Assembly (NCBI RefSeq): GCF_900101985.1 | Contig: NZ_FNAR01000004.1 | Coordinates: 1 to 64,000, forward strand | From: Bhargavaea beijingensis | GTDB lineage: Bacteria; Bacillota; Bacilli; Bacillales_A; Planococcaceae | Length of the DNA stretch: 64,000 nt | Direction: 5' to 3' | Shown: positions 25,754 through 33,866 of the stretch, piece by piece | How positions within the stretch are numbered: position 1 is the first letter of the stretch | How the letters are laid out: each line of letters starts with the position of its first letter | The notes under the pieces: model-generated | The model's database searches: none | Told to the model about the DNA's origin: nothing | Seen by the model: only the letters and a program-made list of their open reading frames with translations | Program-made: the position numbers and the translations under genes

Positions 25754-26476
25754 TCATGATTTGCTTTTCTTGTACTCCGCAGCAGCTTCGATAAATCCTT
25801 TGATAATGGATTTCGATGGCTCATGTCCCTTGAGCGCGAAGTTCTCCGGATGCCATTGGGTGCCAAGGACAAAGCGCTTATCCGGCATTTCAATGGCTTC
25901 CACCAGGCCGTCAGGTGACTGTGCCGCAATTTCCACCCCTTCTCCGACCGTCTTGATCCCCTGTCTGTGGGACGAATTCACACGTGTCCGGCCGCCGGGA
26001 TAAAGTGGCGGGAGGATTTCACCGCCGATAATCTCAACGTGGTGTACAGGATGTTCACGGCCATGCTCCTGCAAATGTTTGAGGGGCTCATCCAGTTGCT
26101 TTTCGATGCATTGATAAAGCGTGCCGCCGGTCATGACATTGAGCATCTGTGCGCCGCGGCAAGTCCCAAAAAAGGGCATGTCCCTTGCCATCACATTCTT
26201 GATGACCGAAGAATCAAATTCGTCCATCTCGAAATTGATCTGGCCTGTTTCCGGCATCGTTTCCTCTCCGTAAAGGTCCGGATCGATATCCCAGCCGCCT
26301 GTCATGATGACGCCGTCCACCCGGTCCAGCACGTCGTCCAAGTGTTCGGAAGGAACAATCGGAATGATGATCGGAATGCCGCCTTCCTGAATGACAACCT
26401 CAGGATACACGGGCTGCATTTTATAGTCGTACAAGTTCTCCTGCTGCTGTGCGGTAATGCCGATAATCGGTTTCAT
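25754..26476 (-). CDS. Gamma-glutamyl-gamma-aminobutyrate hydrolase family protein (peptidase C26)
   Basis: A 240-residue class-I glutamine amidotransferase-like hydrolase of the PuuD group. It starts MKPIIGITAQ, has VIMTGGWDIDP at about residue 62, the nucleophile in MPFFGTCRGAQMLNV (Cys near 105), and the His-Glu pair in GTQWHPENF near residue 210. Family members cleave gamma-glutamyl-GABA or related gamma-glutamyl amides. ATG at 26476 gives the normal family length; ATG at 26497 would add seven residues and neither has a strong ribosome binding site. Divergent from the cold shock gene. Confidence 0.88.
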   Translation of the reverse strand: MKPIIGITAQQQENLYDYKMQPVYPEVVIQEGGIPIIIPIVPSEHLDDVLDRVDGVIMTGGWDIDPDLYGEETMPETGQINFEMDEFDSSVIKNVMARDMPFFGTCRGAQMLNVMTGGTLYQCIEKQLDEPLKHLQEHGREHPVHHVEIIGGEILPPLYPGGRTRVNSSHRQGIKTVGEGVEIAAQSPDGLVEAIEMPDKRFVLGTQWHPENFALKGHEPSKSIIKGFIEAAAEYKKSKS

Positions 26477-26669
26477 ATGCGTCAACTCAACTTTCATTTG
26501 GATAGGTATAGTATTTCGTTCCCTATTCAGGGGACCTTCCAAACCTGAAAAAATATCCTGATTCCTCAGAGTATTCATGCGTCCATTGACGCTCTTTGTC
26601 AATTCATGTATATTGAAGGGTAGTTCCGGCCATGCTGGACAAAGACATTTGCGCTTTGGAGGGATGGGC

Positions 26670-26879
26670 ATGTACCAGGGCAAGGTGAAATGGTTCAGCA
26701 ACGAAAAGGGCTACGGTTTTATCGAACTCGATAATGGCGAGGACGTCTTCGTTCACCATACCGGCATCACCGGTGAAGGATTCAGGACACTGGACGAAGG
26801 TGAAACGGTTTCGTTCGAAGTGGTGGAAGGCAACCGCGGCCCCCAGGCGGCAAATGTCGTAAGATTAGACGCGCAATGA
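26670..26879 (+). CDS. Cold shock protein, CspD-like
   Basis: A 69-residue single cold-shock domain (OB fold) RNA/DNA chaperone. Motif RNP1 is KGYGFIEL and RNP2 is DVFVHHTGI, with VKWFSNEKG at the start as in all Csp proteins. The second His of RNP2 replaces the more usual Phe. ATG at 26670 is preferred over 26664 because GGAGGG is six bases upstream of the former. Its own terminator follows immediately. Probably binds single-stranded mRNA during cold or growth transitions. Confidence 0.95.
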   Translation: MYQGKVKWFSNEKGYGFIELDNGEDVFVHHTGITGEGFRTLDEGETVSFEVVEGNRGPQAANVVRLDAQ

Positions 26880-26887
26880 TAGGCACA

Positions 26888-26919
26888 AATCCCGCTTTGC
26901 ACAGACGCAGAGCGGGATT
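26888..26919 (+). terminator. Rho-independent terminator
   Basis: AATCCCGCT and AGCGGGATT with inner TGC/GCA and a 6-nt loop, followed by TTTC. It lies between the convergent csp and ypeQ-like genes and may serve both. Confidence 0.85.
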
Positions 26920-26920
26920 T

Positions 26921-27109
26921 TCATTGGCCGAGTTTATTTAGTTCTGAACCAAGGAAGCGGAGCTGTTCCCCCACGGTGCATTGCTTGATGCAGAAGCGGT
27001 GGGCGGTCGCCTTTCCCTTTTCCGTCCGAAGTTGTTTTTTCAGGAAACAGCCGTCGCAATATTGGTCCAGCAGTTCATCGATATCCTGGATCAGGTTCAT
27101 TTTGTTCAA
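26921..27109 (-). CDS. Small zinc-finger protein, YpeQ-like
   Basis: A 62-residue protein with the spaced cysteines of the YpeQ family: YCDGCFLKKQLR (Cys-x2-Cys) and HRFCIKQCTVGEQLRFLG (Cys-x3-Cys), a likely zinc-binding set. TTG start with GGAGTG eight bases upstream. It is divergent from the RNase H-like gene by about 95 bp, the same pairing as ypeQ/ypeP in B. subtilis, which supports the assignment. Function unknown. Confidence 0.8.
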   Translation of the reverse strand: MNKMNLIQDIDELLDQYCDGCFLKKQLRTEKGKATAHRFCIKQCTVGEQLRFLGSELNKLGQ

Positions 27110-27204
27110 CAGCGTTCACTCCAGTTTTCTGATTCCCACATTGTACCGGCTTCCCGCTTCCATTTCAAGCAGGTTGTCCGGCCCCCCAAAAAGGAGGTGC
27201 TTGG

Positions 27205-27591
27205 GTGCTTGAAGTGTACATAGACGGCGCAGCAGCAGGAAATCCGGGCCCTGCCGGCATCGGGGTGCTGATCCGCGGCGAAGGACATGAGGTCAAAGTG
27301 TCGGAACCACTCGAAGACCTTGATAACCATACCGCCGAATTCCGGGCGTTTGTCAGAGGTGTCGAAGAAGCCGCGAAACTGACTTCCGGGTTGGTGTCAG
27401 TCCGTTCGGATTCCAAGGCTGTCGTCAGCGCGGTCGAAAAGCGCTATGCGAAAAACCCTGTACATATGGATATGCTTGAGCGTGCGCTCCGAATCGCTGA
27501 CGGATTTGATTTCTTTTTCATCAAGTGGATTCCCGACAGCCAGAACCGGGCCGCAGATGCGCTTGCCAGAGCCGCCATCCGGAGGAAGTGA
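27205..27591 (+). CDS. RNase HI-like protein, YpeP-like
   Basis: A 128-residue RNase H-fold protein. All four catalytic acidic residues are visible: YIDGAAAGN (Asp7), NHTAEFRAF (Glu), VSVRSDSKAVV (Asp) and NRAADALARA (Asp). It also keeps the family's AAAGNPGPAGIG loop. It probably cleaves the RNA strand of RNA-DNA hybrids; related B. subtilis YpeP is reported to be weakly active or inactive, so activity is not assured. GTG start with AAGGAGG seven bases upstream. Divergent from the YpeQ-like gene. Confidence 0.88.
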   Translation: MLEVYIDGAAAGNPGPAGIGVLIRGEGHEVKVSEPLEDLDNHTAEFRAFVRGVEEAAKLTSGLVSVRSDSKAVVSAVEKRYAKNPVHMDMLERALRIADGFDFFFIKWIPDSQNRAADALARAAIRRK

Positions 27592-27638
27592 TGGTTAGTA
27601 TGGCCCGGCATATCAGCTAAATTCACCGAAGAACAGAA

Positions 27639-27679
27639 TAAAAAACGGAAGTCGGCACTGGGCCTGCTTCCGTTTTTTT
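27639..27679 (+). terminator. Bidirectional terminator
   Basis: AAAAAACGGAAG and CTTCCGTTTTTT pair, giving T-runs on both strands. It serves the RNase H-like gene (+) and the phosphoesterase gene (-). Confidence 0.9.
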
Positions 27680-28277
27680 AGCCGATTACTTTCATGAATG
27701 TGACGGTTCCCTTGTCTGCCTCGTATAAAACCCAGTTACGGTCTCCTACAACCGCACCCACATTCACGAATGTCCGTCCTTTCCTGACGCTATACGGAAC
27801 ACCGAAACCGACCTCTTCCATTTGGCGGTCAATAGTCAGCCCGGAATCGTGGCTGTGGCCGTAGAAGATGAGATCCGGCCCCGTTTCCGGGAAAACTGGC
27901 ATCCACGGGTCTCCTCCCCACTTCCACTGGTGGCCGTGGATCACCTCGGCTGTTTTTTCAATGAGGATTCTCTCTTCCATCATCCGGATTCTGCGCAGGA
28001 GCGGCTCATCTGACTCGGTGATCAGCTCAATTCGCTCCTCCTGATTTCCCCTGACGGATGGAAAAGACAACATGTCGATCAGCTCATCTGAATAGAGCAT
28101 CACATCCTCCAGCTTGTTGAATCGCTCGAATGGCGCCCGCTTCTTACTGATGATGCACTCAAACAGGTCACCGGTGCCGATCAGTTCAGCATCCGGTGCC
28201 TGTTTTTTGATATCATTCAAAACATCCTTCAAATCTTCCACGGATGAATGGATGTCTCCCAATAATGCGTACTTCAT
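27678..28277 (-). CDS. Calcineurin-like metallophosphoesterase
   Basis: A 199-residue phosphoesterase with the full set of metal motifs in order: GDIH (residue 7), GTGDLFE (about 39), RGNQEE (about 77), HGHQW (about 114) and YGHSHDSG (about 139), followed by FVNVGAVVGDRN. This is the YfcE/MJ0936-like fold, a metal-dependent phosphodiesterase of unknown physiological substrate. Its ATG overlaps the stop of the DUF421 gene (ATGA, 28274-28277), so the two are translationally coupled. Confidence 0.88.
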   Translation of the reverse strand: MKYALLGDIHSSVEDLKDVLNDIKKQAPDAELIGTGDLFECIISKKRAPFERFNKLEDVMLYSDELIDMLSFPSVRGNQEERIELITESDEPLLRRIRMMEERILIEKTAEVIHGHQWKWGGDPWMPVFPETGPDLIFYGHSHDSGLTIDRQMEEVGFGVPYSVRKGRTFVNVGAVVGDRNWVLYEADKGTVTFMKVIG

Positions 28278-28978
28278 TCTCTACCCCCGGCATCGATCGT
28301 ATCGTCACACGTATTAATATAAAAACCTTCTGTCTCGGACCATTCACAATATAATATATGGTCTATGTCGTGGTAACCCATTTCTGAGAGCTGGTCATGG
28401 AGCCATTGCTTGTCCTTGCCGACCAATTTCAGCATGTCCTCTTTGAGGAACCCGCCATCGATCAGCAAGACGGAAGGATCTTCTTCCGCCTTATCAATTT
28501 TCAGGTCGCCGACAGTAACCGGCTTATACTTGGCAAATGTATTGACCGAGACAGAACCGCCCGGCTCGATGACCAGGTCTTTCACCTCGCGCAGCGAGAA
28601 GATGCCCTCTTGGCGGAGCATGATCCGCAACTGCTCCATTTCCAACATGTTCCGGCCCATTTCCTTAATATTAAGTTTGCCATCCTTGATGATATAGTCG
28701 GGTGTTCCCATGAGTGCAATCCTTGCCTTATCCGACTTTTCCGCGAACTTTTCAATGATGAATACAAGAAGGCCGAACAAAATAAGGGAAAATATCAGCA
28801 TCAAAATTGAAATTTTTTCGTCGTAGATGGATTCTTCAAGAATCCCTCCAAAAATCAAGAGATAGACAATATCGAATGGTGTCATCTCTGCGAGCTCTTT
28901 CCGCCCGAGAAGGCGGATGATGACTAACAGGAATACGATTCCAATCACCAGTTTCGCTGAAATCAGCAAATAGTCCAA
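28274..28978 (-). CDS. DUF421 membrane protein (YetF/YdfR-like)
   Basis: A 234-residue protein with three membrane segments at about 5-22, 35-50 and 58-76, followed by two cytoplasmic repeats of the DUF421 type (GTPDYIIKDGKLNIKEM and SVLLIDGGFLKEDML). YetF-family proteins include spore-membrane proteins such as SpoVAE-neighbour YdfS and others of unknown role. TTG start (28978) with GGAGGG nine bases upstream. Coupled by a 4-bp overlap to the downstream phosphoesterase, and separated from the sulfurtransferase gene by a promoter gap. Confidence 0.88.
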   Translation of the reverse strand: MDYLLISAKLVIGIVFLLVIIRLLGRKELAEMTPFDIVYLLIFGGILEESIYDEKISILMLIFSLILFGLLVFIIEKFAEKSDKARIALMGTPDYIIKDGKLNIKEMGRNMLEMEQLRIMLRQEGIFSLREVKDLVIEPGGSVSVNTFAKYKPVTVGDLKIDKAEEDPSVLLIDGGFLKEDMLKLVGKDKQWLHDQLSEMGYHDIDHILYCEWSETEGFYINTCDDTIDAGGRE

Positions 28979-29063
28979 AGCAATCCCTCCGTGACAATAA
29001 TTCTTTTATCATCACGGTAGATACCCTATTCCTGCCTATCTGAATCTGGCAAAGAGTGCCGCT

Positions 29064-29891
29064 TCAATTACTGTCTTTCTCTACCGGGTTGTCGGGATCA
29101 CTCACCCAGTCGCTGTAGCTGCCGACATAAAGGCGGAGATTCTTCTGCCCGACATGGTCCAGCATGGCGAAAAGCGGAGCGGCTGTCACACCGCTTCCGC
29201 AGTATACCGTCACCGGTTCATGGTCGGCGACAGATTCCATGAGAGATTGCTCCACTGTTTCTCCTGTGTCGAAGTAACTCCCCTTTTTCAGTCGGGTCCA
29301 GTCGTAATTCCGTGCGCCTGGAATGTGTCCGGCTACCGGATCCAGCGGCTCATGTTCCCCGCGGAATCGCCCGGAAGCGCGGGCATCAAGCAGAACGCCC
29401 TCTTCCCGGCCTTCCGATACCTTCTTCACTTCTTCTCTGGATGCCAGAATGTGTTCCTGCCATTGCGGCTTGACATCCGAAAGTTGCGGACGGCACGGCT
29501 CGGCATCGACCGGATAACCGGCTGTCCGCAGGCCTTCAAACCCTTCCTTCAGGATGAAAGCCTGTGTGAATCCGCCGTAGCGAAGCAAAAAATAAGCGCG
29601 TGCGGCAAACGGCTCGCCGCCCCCGTCATAGATGAGAATCCGGTCATCCAGGGACAGGCCGCTCCGCCGGAACAATTCCGTGAGTTGCTCGCGGGATGGC
29701 ATCGGATGGCGTCCGTTCTTCGATGCCATGTCCGACATGTCTTTTTCGAGATCCCAGTAAACCGCACCTGATATATGGCCTTCCAGATAGGCTTTTCTGC
29801 CCGCTTCCGAATCACCGAGCGAAAACCTGGCATCAATCAGCTTGTAGTAGCCTTCCGACAAATCGTCAACCGACTTGAACACGTCCGTCAC
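29064..29891 (-). CDS. Sulfurtransferase, tandem rhodanese domains
   Basis: A 275-residue protein with two rhodanese domains. The first (about 10-125) is inactive-looking with DGGGEPFAARA in place of the catalytic loop; the second (about 150-270) has the active loop VYCGSGVTAAP with catalytic Cys in the six-residue loop CGSGVT. This is the SseA/3-mercaptopyruvate-thiosulfate type, moving sulfane sulfur to cyanide or thiols. GTG at 29891 is chosen because GGGAGGG lies six bases upstream; the start overlaps the dynA stop (GTGA), so it is coupled to dynA. Confidence 0.92.
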   Translation of the reverse strand: MTDVFKSVDDLSEGYYKLIDARFSLGDSEAGRKAYLEGHISGAVYWDLEKDMSDMASKNGRHPMPSREQLTELFRRSGLSLDDRILIYDGGGEPFAARAYFLLRYGGFTQAFILKEGFEGLRTAGYPVDAEPCRPQLSDVKPQWQEHILASREEVKKVSEGREEGVLLDARASGRFRGEHEPLDPVAGHIPGARNYDWTRLKKGSYFDTGETVEQSLMESVADHEPVTVYCGSGVTAAPLFAMLDHVGQKNLRLYVGSYSDWVSDPDNPVEKDSN

Positions 29892-32800
29892 CTGGAACCC
29901 TCCCATTCACAAATGGCTTCGTAAACCTCTTTCCACTCCTGCAGATTCACAGTCTTCTCAAGCACTTCCCGCTCGGAAGCGATGCGGGCCAGCGCGCCGT
30001 GCAGCAGATGCTGGCGAAGACCTTCCGCCTCCAGCTCCGTCCACTGGGTAAAGGCTTCGATCATCCGTTTCTTCTCATTCTCCATATAGACCTCCGCATC
30101 CTTCCTAGCTGCAGTTTCAAGTGCATCCCGCAGCTTGTCACGTCCGCCGCCCTCGAAGAAGTCTTTGTCGTTTTTAAACAGACGATTGACCGATGCGTGC
30201 TTTTCCGGATCGGGGTAAACCGCCGGGAATGTGAGGGTTTCCTTGTCCTTGGGCTCATACGGCGTCAGAGAGAACATCGGGTCCAAGTCACGGAGCTTCC
30301 GCTGTTCTTCGACATACCGCATGCCAAGCCTCCGGATGGTGAAGTTCATGAGCCGGAAGTCGGTGACCTTCATTTCCTGGACGATGTCGAAACCGACGGC
30401 GTCCAGAGCTTCACGCAACGCGATGGCAAGGGCTTCCCTGGAGGGCTTTGAGGCAAATGTCGCCGGGTTATAGGCTTCGCCGAAAAACTCATTGAACCGG
30501 AAGAACACGCGTTGGATCACATAGTACATCAGCTCGTCCAGTTCAGCCTTGGAATCGTTCAGGATGACCGGCGCAGCCGATTGTGCGTAACGCTTCCGCA
30601 GTTCCTGTTCGAAACGGCGGAGCTCTTCCATCCTCTCCGCTTTCCTGGACCGGTTCCGCTCGGTGCGCTCAATCAGATCGCCGAGCCGCTCCGCAGTCTT
30701 TCGGCTTTCCTCGTTGAGCCCCTGGACCGCGAGACCGCTCAGTTCATCCCCAAGGAAGCGGTGGAAGGCTTCTTCGAAGTCCGGCATGCCGGAGTGATAA
30801 TCCGCCTGTTCCCGCTTTTCTTTCAGGGCGAGCAGGCTCGAGATGCCATAGAGCCGCGGATTTCGGATGCCGAAGCGCTGGAGTTCGCTGCCGACATATT
30901 GTTTGACCATATCCGCTTCCTCTTCGTTTGCCGCGAGGTCGATCGCATTGACGAGGAAGAACATCTTATCCATCTCGAACGCGTCTTTCACCCGGCCGAG
31001 CTGGATGAGGAACTCCCTGTCTGCTGCCGCAAATGCGTGATTGTAATAAGTGACGAACAAAATCGCGTCCGCATTACGGATGTACTCAAATGCGACATCG
31101 GTGTGACGGGCGTTGATCGAGTCTGCGCCAGGCGTGTCGACAAGCGTGATGCCGCGCCGTGTCAGCTCGCAGTCATAGTAGAAATCGATAGATTCGACAA
31201 AGCAGCTTCGGCTTTCCTCGGCAACATACTTGCGGAACTCGTCTTCCTCCACATTGACCGTCTGGCCGAGCAGCATGCCCCGCTCCGGATAGCCATCGCG
31301 GAATGCACGGATAAACGAGCGGTGCAGCTGCTTTCCGTCTTCGATGTCTTCCTTGCCGATTGCCTCATCAGCTAGTCTGAACGCTTCGTCGAGCGAGCGC
31401 ACGGTCATGCCGAGATGGGCGAACGCGCGTGTGACGTCTTCTGTCATGGCGTCCGCCGATTTCAGATGGATATCCGCAGTGCCGCTTACATGGCGCTCGT
31501 CTGCCGGCCGGATGCGGTTAATTGCGGCGGTTGTCGGATTCGGGGACACCGGAAGCACCGATTCCCCGATCAGGGCGTTCGAGAACGACGACTTGCCGGC
31601 GCTGAACGCCCCGAACAAGGCGATTGTAAAGTCCTGCTTGCCGAGCCGGTCGGCTTTCCGCATCAGGTAATCCGCAGTTTCCTGGAAGCCCGGTATCGGC
31701 CTGACTTTCTCTGCGATCATGCTTGCCTGGCGGATCGCGCCTTCCGTATCGACATGGCCGGCTTCTTCACGTTCGGTATCTTGTTCGATTATCCCCTGTT
31801 CCTCTTCCTTGTCAGGTGCCATCGACGGGTCGAATTCGAGCACCGACTCCCTCATCGTCCGCTCCCTGGCTTCCCAGTTTTCGGCGAGCACTCCGGCTTC
31901 CTTCGCCAATGCCGGAGTCGGGGCATCAAGGGATTTACGGAAATCGGCGATTTCGTTATCGGCTTCTTCAATGGCCCGGATGGCATCGGCTTTCCTGCCG
32001 AGCACGGAAGACTGCTGGAGCTCGGAATCTGTCCGCTCATTGGCGGCATCGGCAATCCGGGCTGCCTGCTCTTCTTTCCATCCGTCGGTTTCCCGGATAA
32101 ACCAGCGAATTGTCGACTGCCGGACCGATTCCGTGAAGTTTAGCACCGTATCCCCTGTAACGAGCGCTCCTTGCGGCACCTGGCTTTCAATGACGGAAAG
32201 AGGCACATCGAATGTCATGCCATCAATCCGGAGTGCTTCCTCGTCCGTCAGGAGCCCTGCTTCCCTGAGCGCCGTCTTCATCAGGCCTCGGAGGTGTACG
32301 GATACTTGCGCATCAACCGTTTTCCGGTATGTGGCAAGAACCGCATCAGCTCGATGTTGCCGCTCTTCCTCGGTCTTTTTCCCGCTGAACAGGAAACCGA
32401 CCTTGAACGATTTGGACTGCGCTTCCAGATAGTCCTTCATGAGGTCACGGACTTCAAACGGCATAAGCCCTGCGTTTTCCAGCAGATCTTTCCGCTTGGA
32501 TTCAAAATCATCCTGCCAGCGCTCCGGCGACAGCAGTTCGACCCGCCTTGAGGCATCGGCCGCTTCTTCCTTGATTTCCTCACGGCGTTGCCATTCCGCT
32601 TCGGACAGGACATCGGCATAAGTCGACTTCCGCTCTTCACGCTCATCCTCGAGGAACCGGATGTGCTCATCGGCCAGCTTCCGGAGGGTTCCCTCAGCCG
32701 ACGTCCGGAGGGATTCCTCGCGATTATGGATGGACATCGCGACCAGCGTCTTCACTCTTTGGAAATCGTTGTTCGGAAGGTCCGGTTCACGGAGCGAGGT

Positions 32801-33511
32801 GAAAAAGATTCCTTTCGGGTGCACACCCCAGGAAGCGAATGATTCACGCACAGACGTTCTGAAGTCTTCAAAACTCAGCTCCGCCTCGCGGTGTTTGTCA
32901 ATCTGATTGACGATCAGGTATACATTTTCATTGTAGGTCATGAGGTTCTTGGTGAACGTGAAGTTGAGTCCCGACTGGACATGGTTATAATCCATTACGT
33001 AGAACACGAGGTCCGCCACATGCAGGGATGACTCTGTCGACAAGCGGTGGGCATCATCGGTCGAATCTACACCCGGCGTATCCATCACCTTCACGCCCTC
33101 CGGAAGCTCGGAATCTTTGTGTCCGACTTCAATTTCGGAGACGGCCTGTCCGTCTTTCGAGAACTCTTTCACATATTGGACGTCGACCTCACCCGAGAAC
33201 CGGATCGGCGCGCCATCCGTCCGGTGGATGATCGCGAAATCATCATCTGCTTTATGGACGTTTACGATATTCGCACTTGTCGGAATCGGCCCGGTTGCCA
33301 GGATATCCACACCGGTCAGCGCATTGATCATGCTGGACTTACCCGCGGAAAAGTGGCCCGCAAACCCGACAATATAATCGTTTCTCATCAGTTTCCGTGC
33401 AAAACGTTCCGCCTTCTCGGCGCGCTCCCGGTCCCCGTTTTTGCGGAACAGGACCGCCAGCTGTGCAGCCTGCCGGATCAGTGGTTCGTGATGCTGTTCA
33501 AATTGCGCCAT
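29888..33511 (-). CDS. dynA: Dynamin-like protein DynA, two fused GTPase units
   Basis: A 1207-residue bacterial dynamin made of two tandem GTPase-plus-stalk units, as in B. subtilis DynA/YpbR. The first P-loop is AGHFSAGKSSMINAL (about residue 48), with DTPGVDS following; the second P-loop is FGAFSAGKSSFSNAL (about 640), with DTPGADS. Long charged coiled-coil stretches follow each. DynA fuses membranes and helps preserve integrity against pores, antibiotics and phage. The gene is followed, with a 4-bp overlap, by the sulfurtransferase gene, a linkage not seen in B. subtilis. Start preceded by GGAG at ten bases. Confidence 0.93.
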   Translation of the reverse strand: MAQFEQHHEPLIRQAAQLAVLFRKNGDRERAEKAERFARKLMRNDYIVGFAGHFSAGKSSMINALTGVDILATGPIPTSANIVNVHKADDDFAIIHRTDGAPIRFSGEVDVQYVKEFSKDGQAVSEIEVGHKDSELPEGVKVMDTPGVDSTDDAHRLSTESSLHVADLVFYVMDYNHVQSGLNFTFTKNLMTYNENVYLIVNQIDKHREAELSFEDFRTSVRESFASWGVHPKGIFFTSLREPDLPNNDFQRVKTLVAMSIHNREESLRTSAEGTLRKLADEHIRFLEDEREERKSTYADVLSEAEWQRREEIKEEAADASRRVELLSPERWQDDFESKRKDLLENAGLMPFEVRDLMKDYLEAQSKSFKVGFLFSGKKTEEERQHRADAVLATYRKTVDAQVSVHLRGLMKTALREAGLLTDEEALRIDGMTFDVPLSVIESQVPQGALVTGDTVLNFTESVRQSTIRWFIRETDGWKEEQAARIADAANERTDSELQQSSVLGRKADAIRAIEEADNEIADFRKSLDAPTPALAKEAGVLAENWEARERTMRESVLEFDPSMAPDKEEEQGIIEQDTEREEAGHVDTEGAIRQASMIAEKVRPIPGFQETADYLMRKADRLGKQDFTIALFGAFSAGKSSFSNALIGESVLPVSPNPTTAAINRIRPADERHVSGTADIHLKSADAMTEDVTRAFAHLGMTVRSLDEAFRLADEAIGKEDIEDGKQLHRSFIRAFRDGYPERGMLLGQTVNVEEDEFRKYVAEESRSCFVESIDFYYDCELTRRGITLVDTPGADSINARHTDVAFEYIRNADAILFVTYYNHAFAAADREFLIQLGRVKDAFEMDKMFFLVNAIDLAANEEEADMVKQYVGSELQRFGIRNPRLYGISSLLALKEKREQADYHSGMPDFEEAFHRFLGDELSGLAVQGLNEESRKTAERLGDLIERTERNRSRKAERMEELRRFEQELRKRYAQSAAPVILNDSKAELDELMYYVIQRVFFRFNEFFGEAYNPATFASKPSREALAIALREALDAVGFDIVQEMKVTDFRLMNFTIRRLGMRYVEEQRKLRDLDPMFSLTPYEPKDKETLTFPAVYPDPEKHASVNRLFKNDKDFFEGGGRDKLRDALETAARKDAEVYMENEKKRMIEAFTQWTELEAEGLRQHLLHGALARIASEREVLEKTVNLQEWKEVYEAICEWEGSR

Positions 33512-33645
33512 TGGCTAAATATCTCCTCTACGTCTGTTTTCTTGTGCTATCATATCATTTTTTTGCTTAGGCGTGGCAGGGCGGATGGAATTGGGAATGA
33601 GGCAGGACGGGAGTGTCTGGGGATGTTGAGAAAAGCCCGGGTTGG

Positions 33646-33769
33646 TTTCGTCATTCGTCTATCCGGTTTCGTCATTGGAGCGGCAAGTTTCGTCATTGGC
33701 CTCGGGAAACGGGATGAATGATGAAACTATTCGCCTGAATGACGAAACTGAATCGGCGAATGCAGAAAC
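33646..33769. repeat. Inverted-repeat cluster built from TTTCGTCATT
   Basis: Three direct copies of TTTCGTCATT (33646, 33667, 33688; 21-bp spacing) are followed by three reverse-complement-like copies, AATGATGAAAC (33718), AATGACGAAAC (33738) and AATGCAGAAAC (33759). The array can fold into one long hairpin. It lies between the 3' end of the helicase gene and the promoter of dynA. Confidence 0.75.
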
Positions 33770-33835
33770 CGCAGCAGGCGTGGGTGTTGCTGAAACAGGT
33801 CTATGCCTAGCAGCTGGCCCACTCTTTTCCAACTT

Positions 33836-33866
33836 AATAAAAAACCTTCCGCATTACACGGAAGGC
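33836..33866 (-). terminator. Terminator overlapping the helicase stop codon
   Basis: On minus, CCTTCCG and CGGAAGG flank the loop TGTAATG and are followed by TTTTTTATT. The TAA stop of the helicase gene lies inside the loop. Confidence 0.88.
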
